Source: Aurelia coerulea
Lineage: Eukaryota > Cnidaria > Scyphozoa > Semaeostomeae > Ulmaridae
Direction of reading: 5' to 3'
NCBI GenBank assembly: GCA_039566865.1
Contig: CM076943.1
Span: 32,620,663-32,684,662 of the forward strand
DNA: 64,000 nt
Positions 49,245 through 60,044 of this stretch are shown here, in pieces. A model generated the notes under the pieces. It did no database searches, was not told the DNA's origin, and was given only the letters and a program-made list of their open reading frames with translations. Positions within the stretch are counted from its first letter, which is position 1. Every line of letters starts with the position of its first letter. The translations under genes were made by a program, and so were the position numbers.

Positions 49245-49331
49245 ATTTAAGTGCCGATGGGGGGGGCTGAATGAAATTTGGGGGGGGCTCCTGCCCCCCT
49301 AGCCCCCCCCCCCCCCGCTGGCCCCATCCCT
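49245..49331. repeat. G/C-run inverted repeat next to a MITE end
   Basis: Runs of G (49260-49267, 49279-49287) face runs of C (49294-49315), with GCCCCCCTAGC between. Base pairing of the runs is likely. The motif GCCCCCCTAGC also follows the other MITE of the next entry's family (complement near 42585). Confidence 0.6.
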
Positions 49332-49410
49332 GTGTAAACGTATACCAATGTATGCGTATACCAATGTATGCGCTTACAAATGTAAACGTATACGTGTGGA
49401 CGGGGCCTTA
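49332..49410. mobile_element. End fragment of the GGCCCCGTCCACACG MITE family
   Basis: It ends TATACGTGTGGACGGGGCC, the complement of the terminus at 42282. The inside repeats GTATACCAATGTATGCG. Only one terminus is present. Confidence 0.65.
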
Positions 49411-49432
49411 TATGAACCACCACAATTTTGAG

Positions 49433-49820
49433 CACGGGGGGGGAGGTTCTTGGCCAAATTTTGGGTAGGGGTCTGCCGCGAGCATCTGCACAATGGTACC
49501 GTTGGCTAGGCTAATTTTTACGAAAATGATACCCTTGGCTAGATCAATTTCACTATTCTCTGGACCAATTTTTACTTCCCTTGGCTAGACCAATTTTGAC
49601 CATTTCCTGGACCAATATTGTCATATTTATACCAAATATGATATCATGATCGTTCGCTAGACCAATATTGTCAAAAATGATACCCTTGGCCAGACCGTTC
49701 CTAGGCCAAATTGCAAAAGAGTATACCCTTGGCTAGACTAGAAGTCCCAAAAAGTATACCCTTCGTCGCGGCACATCCCCAGGCACCTTTACTATGGAAG
49801 AATCCCCCCCTCCCCCCGTG
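49433..49820. mobile_element. G-run MITE, exact 8-bp target duplication (element G4)
   Basis: ATTTTGAG flanks both sides (49425-49432 and 49821-49828). The termini are CACGGGGGGGAGG and, complemented, CACGGGGGGAGGGG. The interior repeats a phrase around ATACCCTTGGCTAGACCAA about seven times. GCGGCACATCCCC lies near the right end. No coding sequence. Confidence 0.94.
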
Positions 49821-49834
49821 ATTTTGAGTAACAC

Positions 49835-50905
49835 ACTTTAGTTTGGCTCAGAATTCCTCTCTCGATCCAATGTTTGCTGATAAGAAAGGATGCGAAAATG
49901 GAAAATATTACAATTTTGTGATATTTCTCCTAAAGATAAACCTCAGCTAGAACATTTTTGGGACATCAACCTTTACATTGGCTCAGAACGACTCTACCAG
50001 CCTTGCAAATTCAACTTCCCCATATTCTTATCTTTTCAAATAACCATCCTCAAATTTTGCTCAAAATTTCCTCCAAACCAGGTTTGTGGGTGTATAGTGT
50101 TTTGCATCTCTGTCTGAGTACTCACAATCTGACAATTTTAAGAAACTTTCAGAACTGGCCCTAATTCTACGCTTCTTTATATAAAAAATACGTGTATGCC
50201 TGGAAAAATTATTTGGTCTTTGATCTACCTGCCAAAAGAGAAAGTCACACAGGAAACTTTTTTGGGCTTTTCAATCCAGCTAGTACGGTTTCTCAACTTT
50301 TGAGAAAATAGCCAACAATTCCTAAAAAGCAGTTTCTTATTCAAAAATGAGTGAACGCATGGGGAACGCATAGCGCATAACGTCATGACTTCGAGCTGAG
50401 GACGAAGAAAATTCTAGCCAATGTGAAGTAAAATGTTGCGTTCATGACATGACACCTGGAATTTGCGGAAGAGTAAAACCTTTGTCTATAAAAAATGTCT
50501 TAAAAATCTCATATTCTAGATTTCAATTTCATGGAATGACTAAAGCAATAATTTTGATTTTGCAAAATCTTGGTTTCTGCGTCTTAAAGGGAATAGACAT
50601 AATTTCGATTCCCTTTAAGATCTCCATTAACTTGAGAATCCCAAGAAGTGTTTGGGACTTCTCACGTTCTGACGGTGATAAAGAATATCTGTTTACCACG
50701 GCTGTTCATTAAAATGTACTAAATATGTCATTGGATGCAGAATTAAACGCAGAATATCATAAAAATATGCGCAGTCGATTTAATGAAAGCACTCATGATT
50801 TATTCCATATTTTAAGCAATTAAATCCCTCACCCTTAGAAATACGAACAAATCTGTGTGTACACAGCGAGCATTGTTGGACCACAGCTATCTATTTAACA
50901 AATAC
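49835..50905. other. Unassigned stretch with one ACATTGGCTCAGAA repeat unit
   Basis: Around 49945-50000 a unit resembles the ACTTTGGCTTAGAA repeats (38590-38990). From 50110 to 50350 there are several TTTCTTA/TAAGAAA motifs, as at 6960-7640 and 35800-35910, perhaps remnants of an AT-rich MITE. No gene is supported. Confidence 0.4.
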
Positions 50906-50909
50906 TTAA

Positions 50910-52342
50910 AGGTAATGTGTCCATGTAAGTACAGCAGCGTATAAACTCTAGTCAAAATGTGCTGACACGATGCTGATGAAGAGCCCGAGGAGCGCACTAT
51001 GATCGGTAGAATTTAAAGCATTTATGTCGCTTTATAAATAAAAGCTAATGGCTTACATTTATTCAGTTTTGTGATTTCTGTGCAGAGGACGGTCATGGGG
51101 ATTAGCGCGGTTTTCTTTGATGTTAGTTTATCGTAATTTTGCACGACACGGAAAACAAAATGGATTGGATGACCGTCTCTCATGGCGTTGAAGGACAACT
51201 GATAAAACGAGGCTAGGAAACGTATTTGTAACGACATCAAAGCTTTAACCCTATTTTAACCGGGGGGGGCCTTTTTCGCCCCCCCCTATCGGATCTTTTT
51301 TAATAGCTCCCAAACGATGCAACCTACAATGCTGAAACTCCTTGACTTTTCCTAAAATTTAGTTGGCAATCAGAAAATAGAAATTTCAATACCTATTGTT
51401 TGACCACGTGACCACCACATGCCCATATTTGGAGAGTGGTCGCAAAGAAATTCTTTAAAACGGCTCTAATTTCTTCCTTTCTTGCTAAATCTCAACAATA
51501 TATATACCATTCGATTCGTCTCGATGAGTACTCTCATTTGATATTTAATTTATTCATATTTGCTGACATCAGCAGTTTATTATTTCTATGGCGTCATCAA
51601 TATTTATGACGTCATATTCCTCATGAATGAGTCATTTTTTCATGCAAAACTGATGGAATTACCTCAAATATCGATGAAGGTACTTGATTTCACCAATAAT
51701 ATGCGAAATTGATGGTTTTAAATCATAATTATTGAGCTAACAATTTTGCATTAAATCAAATTTTCATTATTTAATTAGTTAATTGATTAGAAACCACAAA
51801 TATCCATATACAACCATATGAAACTACAAATCAATGGCGTCAAGCAGGTATTTGGATCGTTTTGCAAATTTTATCTAGCTATTTGCTAATAATGGGCCCT
51901 TTTCTGCAAATAGCTCGATTTTCTCAAAATTTGCATTGTTTTTGGTTGCCTAGCAACCAATCACGTGACTATTGATGGATTGATGCTATTTTTAGATTCT
52001 CCTTTGTTCAATTATGACACAGTGCAAGTTTCATTGTCATAGCTGTTATACTTGCGGAGAAAAACAGGGGGGGGGGTGAAAACCCCACCCCCCAGTTGAA
52101 AATCACTTTTTTTTACCCGGTTAAAATAGGGTTAACTGAATACATGCAAAACTAGAGTTTAAACTTCACAACGAGGCTGCCTGCTGTGAGACTTCGGGTT
52201 CAGCTCTGGAATTGTGGCCGCAAGTAAGTCATCAGTCTGCTTATATTACACTTGGCTATCTTTTTGCATCCACGGTGAAGTGATCACATAAAGTATCACA
52301 TGAAAATAGCAAAGTCGCTGTACTCACATGGACACATTACCT
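50910..52342. mobile_element. TTAA-flanked MITE, split by a nested piggyBac-like element
   Basis: It is flanked by TTAA (50906-50909 and 52343-52346). The left end is AGGTAATGTGTCCATGTAAG and the complemented right end AGGTAATGTGTCCATGTGAG, with ACAGC following in both. Without the nested insertion (51249-52131) it is about 550 bp. No coding sequence. Terminal GGTAA recalls the element at 42907-44067. Confidence 0.88.
51249..52131. mobile_element. piggyBac-like non-autonomous element, TTAA target
   Basis: It is flanked by TTAA (51245-51248 and 52132-52135). The ends CCCTATTTTAACCGGG and, complemented, CCCTATTTTAACCGGG are identical. CCCTA/TAGGG ends at TTAA are typical of piggyBac elements. 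G and C runs stand inside each end (GGGGGGGGCC..., CCCCACCCCCC). About 880 bp, no transposase frame. Inserted in the element at 50910-52342. Confidence 0.94.
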
Positions 52343-52346
52343 TTAA

Positions 52347-54815
52347 GGTCCTGGACTGCAAAAACGTGTCACGAAAGTTGATAAAATGTATCGTGTAGAA
52401 ATAATGCCAAATTAAATTTATGTTAAGTTCTAAAATGTTATTTTTTAACTTTAAAACCTCTGTCAAACTCGGACCAGTAGATCTATCAAAAATCGCTGAC
52501 AAGGTTTCATAGCTCTATGCTTTGTGACCATGTATGCCAAGTTTCAAGCAATTTGATTGGTCCGTTGGGTACACAAAGATTTTTAGTACCGACCAGTACT
52601 CCCGAATCCTGTTTTGAGAAATCAGGCTTTTATCAAATTCAGGCAAAAAGTGCGGGATAAATGATTATGCAGATAACTGCATACATGAAACCACACAGGT
52701 CAAGCAATAATGCTTAAATGCGGTCTTGGTAAATATTTTTGTCGATAAAACAGCAACGAGAGATTTGCGAATATGACTGTCACGAAAATCCATCAAAACG
52801 TGTCCTTACAGAGAATGCACTACCATCCTCTTAATCAAGTCCTTCCGACTCATTCTCAAAGTCCTTCAATTCATTTAATGATTTCTCACAAGACTTCCCT
52901 CGCTTTTTCACAGATAGATTTTGCGTGATAACGCCAATATTTTCGATTTATTGGTTCAGGCAGTCCGATAACATTGCAGAATTTCCTTGCTGCTGAAAGG
53001 CCCTTCACATGCGCAACAAGAAACATATATGACCCAAAAAAACACGTTCGGTCAATGAGTACATTACATGTTTCTTATTGCGCATGCCCTTCCCTATTAG
53101 CCTAAACGCTATAACAGCTTTTCTATTCACAGCAAACGATCGACCATCTCTTCTTGAGAATTACTTCTTTGTGCTTTTTGGTGGACAGTCATTATGGCAC
53201 CGAGGACCTGACACTTATTTTTATGGTCAAACATTTTTCAAATCGATTTGGCTTTCCTTGCAAACTGAGGTCACGTTCAGTTGGGCTTTTATTAATGATA
53301 AACTTATAAAGCAACCAATTCTGATCCCTCTTCAGCATACAAACTTTCCTGATCAAACCACGACCCTTTATCGGATGACGCAAGATTGGTTGTCTCTTCT
53401 TTTTCAAAAGGCTTTTTAATTCTTTTCCTAAACTTTGGTCACTTTTTCTGCACCCAGTCAGCTTTTCAAAAATGGCCCATCGCGAATGAATCAGTTTCGA
53501 AAGCAAAGGACGTTTTTTTAAAGAAGAGCAAATGTTACACCCATGCGTATTAAAATTATTGCCTTCTAAACTACACAAGTATCTGAATCATTCACAAGGT
53601 CAAGTGAGTTTACCTTAATCCCCTAGTGCCTGTTCGCACAATCTTTGAGAAACAAGAGGGCTTCTTTTAAAATGCTCAAATTTGAAAGTAATTTGGTTTG
53701 TTTTGTGAAGTGAGATGGCTAAACGGTACTGATATTCGAGCATCAGAAAATGAAGAAAACGAAAAATCGAAAAATTCTCGTTTGAACAGTTACAGAAACC
53801 TTAAAAATAAGAAAATTAACCAGGAATTAATCTAAAATCCCTGTCATATCACGAAAGTAGTCTTCTAAATGGAGTCATTCTTAAACAGCTAGAAGATCGA
53901 TGCCCAAATTTACAAACGAAGCCATACCACAAACTTTAGAACAGGAGCATAATAAATAAATATTTGGGGAAACTTTTGCCAGTTTTGAAAATCCAAGCAT
54001 TACGGTCTCTTAGAGGTGATTCATCTTTTCTCTCTTAGCTCTATTTGAAGCTTGATTACGTTATAGGGTTTGTGCAAGGTCCAGGGCAGTGTCTCATCTC
54101 GATAATATGTTTCACCCAAATGAAGGAAAGTTATTGATGCATAATTTTCATGGCCATGAACATTACACAACAAGGGCAACTTTTTTCTTTTTGAATTTGG
54201 GTAAGCATAAATTTGTGGAGCATTCAATAGAGATCGTTGTCAATATTTTTCATTCATCACGGGGAAAGGCTGCCTTTAACTCTATCTCACCTGGGGGTGG
54301 ATTCCACCCCACACCAAACTTTTATTTGCCAATGCAAAAATATGCAAAGCAGGATGCAAAGTTTCCGATACTTTGACTTTATACATTATATATGTTGATG
54401 AATTTTTCAAAGACGTACACAAGACACTAATATTGTGACGGTAAATTGTGCGGTAAATTGCATGATGGATAGCGTGACAGTAAATTATGCTAGAAAGCAG
54501 CACGAGCAAATATGACTCACCTGATCAGTGGAAAGATATCCAGAAAAAGCAAATGCAATCCAGTTAAAAACAATTCGTAACCTGGAAAAAAAGCCAGGAG
54601 ATTAGATAGAGGATCTAAATGGCAGCATTGACCGCAATAGATTTTAGGGACAAAATCCTATGTCCTATATGAAGTACGGGATAACTCAAACAATTCGCCA
54701 TTGGTCGATGTGCGCAATGATTAATTATACACTGGTTGCAATTAAGTTCTGTAATAGCTGAAATGGTAACAGAAGCATGGAAATGTGTTTCACTGAGTCG
54801 TCGATGTGATTTAAC
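52347..54815. other. Long unassigned stretch
   Basis: No gene supported. A small hairpin at about 53006-53087 (ATGCGCAACAAGAAACAT against ATGTTTCTTATTGCGCAT) could be a short MITE. The overlapping frames at 53078-53578 on opposite strands have no recognisable motif. Confidence 0.4.
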
Positions 54816-54855
54816 GTGATTTTACTCGAAAGCGCTTCTAAAAACTTATCTACAA

Positions 54856-54902
54856 TCATTATCATTATTATTATTATCATTATTACTATTATTATTATTA
54901 TC
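54856..54902. repeat. ATT microsatellite
   Basis: Imperfect ATT units (some ATC and ACT). The run happens to read as isoleucines in the frame of the following LINE fragment. It may be the tail of an older element. Confidence 0.9.
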
Positions 54903-54904
54903 CA

Positions 54905-55382
54905 TTCTTCCATTCTTGCGACTCTATTGAGTAGCATTGATGGCCTGAGGGACTTGAAAGTTTTTGCTGATATTCCAGGCTACCCCTGCCCCACAGTTGT
55001 CACAGGAACATTAAAGCGACCAGATATCATCATAGTCTATCAAGAGAAGGTCATAATCGTTCTAGAATTAGCCTGCGGTTTTGTCACCAACGTGAAAGAG
55101 AATTGTGCAAGGAAGATAAGAAAATACAACTCTACTATCCTTGATCTCAAAGAAAAGTATGAGAAAGTAACATTTGTGAACCTGGGCATGAGCGCCCTAG
55201 GATTGATATGCAGGGATGACGACGGAAATGGCATACTGCAAGCATTAAAGAGCATCGGACTTTCGGAACTTGCGTCAAAAAACATTGTTAGAAAGATAAT
55301 AAACATTTGCATAAGGACAACATATTACTTATTTTGTAGGAAAGACGAAGACTGGACCAATCCAGACCTTTTAACATTTTAA
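54905..55382 (+). pseudogene. RLE-type LINE, C-terminal endonuclease-like fragment
   Basis: The frame includes LRDLKVFADIPGYPCPTVVT, RPDIIIVYQEKVIIVLELAC and later NICIRTTYYLFCRKDEDW, ending at 55382. RPD followed by an acidic LEL strand is the pattern of the PD-(D/E)xK restriction-like endonuclease found at the C-terminus of some LINE polyproteins. The 3' UTR of about 150 bases ends in an ATT tract at 55531. It differs in sequence from the RLE fragments at 55826-56297 and 59225-62735. Confidence 0.7.
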
Positions 55383-55526
55383 AGAAGTAAAGACTGTTGA
55401 AGGCAGTAAGACTGACTAACATGCCCTTTTATGGAGAGTGCTAGTCACATATATTCTTTGTACTGTAGATTTTACATTTTAATTCTTTATCTGATTGTAA
55501 GCTTTATTTATGAGAATGAAAGTTTC

Positions 55527-55530
<4 letters not shown>

Positions 55531-55571
<41 letters not shown>

Positions 55572-55622
55572 CATTATTATTATCATTATTATATTATTAT
55601 CATTATTATTATTATTATTATT
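55531..55622. repeat. ATT microsatellite at a LINE 3' end
   Basis: About 30 units of ATT with a few ATC, directly after the 3' UTR of the preceding plus-strand LINE fragment. It probably grew from the element's tail. The short open frame over it (poly-Tyr) is an artefact. Confidence 0.92.
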
Positions 55623-55744
55623 GTCAATCACGTAGATCTCAGACAAGTTTGTATGGTAAGTTGTTTTGTTCTTTTATCCTTGAGAGCAGGTAACAATAAA
55701 TCACCAAGGGTCTCAAAGTTCTTTCTCCTGTGTCTCTAAAGAGA

Positions 55745-56297
55745 AAAAACTTTTCGTAATAACCTTGCTGTTCCAAGCAGTGCAGTTTTCTGAATGATTT
55801 CCAAAGCAATCTTCACACCCAACTTCTATATGTGTCTAACAAACTTGTCCGAAATGACTTCTGATGCTCCAATCACTACAGGTATCACTGTAACTTTATT
55901 CATTAGCCATACATGTCCTATCTCTTCTCGCAACATTTGGTACTTTTCAATCTTTTCAAGTTCTTTTTCTTCTACTCTTGAATCTCCTTGCACAGCAATA
56001 TCGATTATTTTTACCTCTTGGTTCTTGTTGTCCACCAGCACAATATCTGGTCTCCTTGCCTCAATAAATATATCACACTGAATGGTAAAATCCCACAACA
56101 GCTTGAAATTCTCATTTTCAATAACTGCTTCCGGTTGCGGTTTGTACCATTTATCTGCTCTTTCAAAGCCTCCTTTGTTGCAAAGTTGCCAATGAACATA
56201 TCGTGCTACATTATCATGTCTTGCCTTGTACTCCCTTTGCGCTAATTTTCCGCATTCACTGACAAGATGACTAATAGTTTCTCCTTTTTCTCCGAAT
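55745..56297 (-). pseudogene. RLE-type LINE (R2/NeSL-like), C-terminal fragment
   Basis: On the minus strand from 56297: GEKGETISHLVSECGKLAQR (end of a CCHC-type knuckle), HDNVARYVHWQLC, LLWDFTIQCDIFIEARRPDI and IDIAVQGDSRVEEKELEKIE. RPD and the D of IDIAV are endonuclease core positions. The frame stops at 55826 but similarity continues (KIALEIIQKTALLGTARLLR) to about 55745. The 5' truncation point at 56297 abuts an AATG/TTAA-rich microsatellite (56297-56355). Confidence 0.88.
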
Positions 56298-56360
56298 GAA
56301 TGAATTAAATTAATTAATCAAATGAATGAATGAATTAATTAATTAAATTAATTAAGAAAA
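56298..56360. repeat. GAATGAAT/TTAATTAA-rich simple repeat
   Basis: Alternating GAATGAATGAAT and TTAATTAATTAA blocks between two LINE fragments. Confidence 0.85.
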
Positions 56361-56936
56361 TGAATTATAATTATGTCTGAGGTTATCACAGCTTTTTTTT
56401 TTTTTATAATTCATCAATAGATATAAAGTTATACATGGTATATTGTACCAAAAACTAAATCTACGAAGATAACATAACAAAAGAGCAACAGCGAATTTAA
56501 AATAATTAATCGTAAGCTAAAGTAATCAGTTGTTAATCTGGAGGCGCAGGGGTTAAGTTGAGTTTGGAACGGATGTTCGAAATATCATGGATATAAGATA
56601 ATAGATCCAAAATAAGTTGAGGGTTGGGGTTCATGAAAACGAATTGGAGGAGATCTTGGTTACCTAATAGCTTGGTACTTGGGAATAGATCATAACATTT
56701 TAGTAGGAAATTTGATCTTTGGGGTTCATACTGGGTGCATTCGAAAATAAAATGTGTTTCGTCTTCAATTTGGTTATTGCTACAAAATTTACAGAGTCTA
56801 TTTTCCCTTGGTATGATTGGTCTATGGTGTCTGCCTTTTTCAATCTCTAGGTCATGATCACTAGTTCGTAATTTGGTAACTAAAATTCTTTCATTGCGAG
56901 TTGGTGCTGAGGTAAGGTATGGTTCAAAGGAAATGT

Positions 56937-58085
56937 ACCCAATCCCTAAGGAGCCAATCCCACTTCTTCAACAGCCAACTACTCTCTTCGCAACCAGGAT
57001 GTTATTGGGCGAATAAGGGCAAGAACAGAAAAATTTCTATCAAGTTTCTATCCCAATTGCATCTCTGAATGGAATAAACTTGATCCAGCAATCAGACTTG
57101 CACCTTCTGTCGCTGTCTTTAAAACAAAGCTTCTGTCAATGATTCGTCCCCGTGCAAAGTCTGTTTTCGGTATTCATGACCCAATAGGCTTAGGTTATCT
57201 TTTACAAATCAGGGTCGGTCTCAGCAAATTGAATTTTCACAAATTCAATCACAATTTTAGGGATACAGTGAATCCAATGTGCCCAACGAATGATGGCATT
57301 GAGGATACGGAGCACTTTTTGTTGCTTTGCCCTTCATTCGATATTCAACGGCAAGATCTTCTCGCTGGAGTTTCAGAATTGTTGCGACCATTTGTCCAAA
57401 TCGACGCCCTTCCAAACAATGTTCTGGTTCAATACTTATTGTATGGTAATAAAGAATTTTCTGACGAAGTGAATAAAAATATACTCGAACAGACTCTAAG
57501 TTTCATCCACAAAACAGGTCGGCTTGGATAACTTCAAACAATCGTTTTTACGCCACACAACCACTATGTACACTTTTCTCCGTATATTTTGTAAGTCTGT
57601 TTCACATTTTATGTTAGGCACATCAAGGGTGAATGAAAATTCATCCACACAAAAGTGACAGTATTTCGGACCATTGATATTGCGAATCAGAAACCCAGAG
57701 CTGACAGCATATGCGCAATTTGTTGAGCGTTGGGGACTCTGGAGGGGGATCAGTAGCGGTAGCAACTGCTGTCGTTGTTGTTCTCTCGTCCGGGGTTCCT
57801 ATTGCTCAGCCTCATACTACTATGCTGGCCTGACATCCAATGTGAAACGGATTCTAGTATTTATCAGTAATTTATCGTATTTGTAGCTTTTTGCAGTTGT
57901 TTATTTAGTTACTATTTTTTGCATGTCTTTATGTTAATGTCCACCTGGTAGTCATTATCTTTTGCTCCTTGTGGTCACGTCCCTGTAGTGTTGTATAGTC
58001 TGTAAAGCAATTAGAAAGTATGGTAGGATGTAGATGTAGAATGTATTGTAACATTTTAAATGATTATAAAAAAAAAAAAAAAAAA
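56937..58085 (+). mobile_element. LINE B: 5'-truncated insertion with 11-bp target duplication (family of 3139-4583)
   Basis: AAAGGAAATGT flanks both sides (56926-56936 and 58086-58096). It ends in an A run (58067-58088, shared with the duplication). The frame at 56950-57531 reads NYSLRNQDVIGRIRARTEKF, then CPTNDGIEDTEHFLLLCPSF and FIHKTGRLG at the end. 3' UTR of about 540 bases. A textbook target-primed insertion into LINE A. Confidence 0.95.
56950..57531 (+). pseudogene. LINE B, intact C-terminal domain of ORF2
   Basis: One open frame of about 190 codons, similar to the broken copy at 3770-4345 without its frameshift. Contains the C...C...H...C-like ending (MCPTNDGIEDTEHFLLLCPS), a probable zinc-binding tail found in this LINE group. 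It lacks RT and endonuclease because of 5' truncation. Confidence 0.9.
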
Positions 58086-59437
58086 AAAGGAAATGTCTTT
58101 CTTAATATTAGTAAGAAATTTTCTTTTGCCTGTTTCTTGAATTCGGGACTTCCATACTCTCTTATAAGATAATTTCATGGTACTTTTTACTTGATTTTTT
58201 GTCATCTTTAAAATATTTGGTGAATTAGTTGAGGCTTCAATATCATTCAAATGTGTAGTAAAGTTAATATTACTATCTAACTCGTTATTTGTAATTAATG
58301 CTTGATAAACTAAACTGTTTTGGGGCATACTTTTTATGTGTTGCAGGAAGGAAATATATCTACAGTCTATTGTAGTTTTAATGGATATCTTCCAAGTTCA
58401 CCTCGAACCAAATTATTGGTAGTGGATCTGTTTACTCCAAGGATGTGTTTACAGAATGATAGGTGTGCTTTTTCGATAGGGTTACTGTCCCATTTTTCAT
58501 AATCAAGATAACCGAATGCTCCCCAAACCTCAGAGCAATACAGGAGGATAGGGGAAATTACAGAGTCAAATAGTTTTAAAGCAGCCCATACTGGTAATCG
58601 TTTTATAGCATGTTTATTATTGAGAGCATAAATCGCTCGTTTGGCTTTGTTACTGAGGATGTTGAAAGTGGGATTGAGGGAACCAGCAGAGTTTATGGTT
58701 ATTCCTAGGTATTTATATTCATTAACATTTTCGAGTATTTTATCGTTAATAAAGAAAGAATCTTTTTTGTTCACTCTGCATTTTTTCTGGAATGTAATGC
58801 ATTTGGTCTTTTTTGTATTAACATTGATTTTCCATGAATTACAGAAATCACTTAGTTCATTCAGCATAGTTTGCAAACCATTCCTAGTCTTAGACATCAA
58901 GATAAGGTCATCTGCATATAAAAGGCAACTTACATTGTCTTTGAGAGTTAAGGGAGATGGATTTACCGATTCAACTTGTTTAATTAGGTCATTAATAAAA
59001 AAAATTGAAGAGCGTAGGACTTAAGGGACAGCCTTGTCTAACTCCTTTTGAGTACTGGAAGGAATTTGTTAGTTGGTTTCCTATTTTGACTGAACAAACA
59101 GTTTTAGAGTATATATTTTTAACAATGTTGAGAAAGTTGCCACGAATATTCAGATTTTCTAATTTATGAAAAAGTCCTTCATGCCAGACAGAGTCAAAAG
59201 CTTTTTTGAAGTCTACGAAGCATGCATATGATGTTATTGCTGGATGAATCTACTGATTACCAAGCCATATCCCACGGCCTTAGGTATCCAGAACCTTTCT
59301 GACGGCTGTTGCTGATCCCAATAAACAAGCTTTCTGTAATGTGCTGAAATTCACCATGATGTCTAACTTTCTTAACCAGTGTTCAAAGTTTTTGCTTGCT
59401 GTGCCTAACGTTCCTATGATGATTGGAATTATGACTA

Positions 59438-59906
59438 CAGTAAAAACCCGCGTATAAGAACCTACAATATTGCACGTCTGCCTAACTAGGTTCTTATGTT
59501 TTGGGTATTTAGTGGGAAATGAGGCTGTTCAGGTTCTTAAATTGGTTCTTATTTTATTCGTGGCCTTCAGGAATTTCTTTTCTTCATATTCAAACTTCAG
59601 GCCTATTATTTACTGTCAGTTTACATCAGTTGAATTTATGAGATATTCCCCAACAGAAATTTGTGGAAGAATCCGAAATTTTTATATAATCCAGATAAAA
59701 TCTTTCAAAAGCTTCCCATCAGGTAATATAAGCTTTTGTTTATTCTTCCACAGACTTCTGTTGTGAATAAGACCCCATGCTCTCTAAAAATAAGAACCTA
59801 TTTCAAATTCCAGGCTGAATGGGTTCTTATATAATTGGGGTTCAATTGCAAAATTTCAGCCTGTAGGTTCTTAATCCCTTAGGTTCTTATGCGCGGGTTT
59901 TTAATG
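59438..59906. mobile_element. Tc1/mariner (pogo)-like MITE, TA target duplication
   Basis: TA flanks both sides (59436-59437 and 59907-59908). Termini: CAGTAAAAACCCGCGTATAA on the left and, complemented, CATTAAAAACCCGCGCATAA on the right, each followed by GAACCTA. GGTTCTTA/TAAGAACC motifs are repeated inside. 469 bp, no transposase. It interrupts the last part of the RLE-type LINE. Confidence 0.93.
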
Positions 59907-60044
59907 TAATTCTTGACTTTGCCAAATTCTCTTCAATTCCCGTATTTTTCAACCTTTTCCCTCTCCTTATCTCGTACCCTCGTATCAAATGGGCAAGCGA
60001 CGTCAACAATGTAACATTTCCTGCTTTTATTACATCATTTTTTC

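Larger units (their letters stand above)
56391..59224 (-). mobile_element. LINE A: minus-strand retrotransposon, 5'-truncated, split by LINE B
   Basis: The RT part is at 59224-58080 and the C-terminal part at 56955-56540, then a 3' UTR and poly-A (T run on the plus strand at 56391-56404). Motifs: FVDFKKAFDSVWHEGLFHKL, GVRQGCPLSPTLF, LLYADDLILMSKTRNG (active site YADD), EYKYLGITINSAGSLNP, and the late zinc-knuckle-like CKFCSNNQIEDETHFIFEC. A T run of eight near 58998 shifts the frame. The two parts rejoin in frame (KKDISF to EPYLTSAP) when LINE B and one duplication are removed. Confidence 0.92.

Noticed and set aside
53078..53578. Overlapping frames of 113 and 128 codons
   Set aside because: Opposite strands, no motif, no splice context.
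55431..55739. Poly-Tyr protein
   Set aside because: Translation of the ATT microsatellite.
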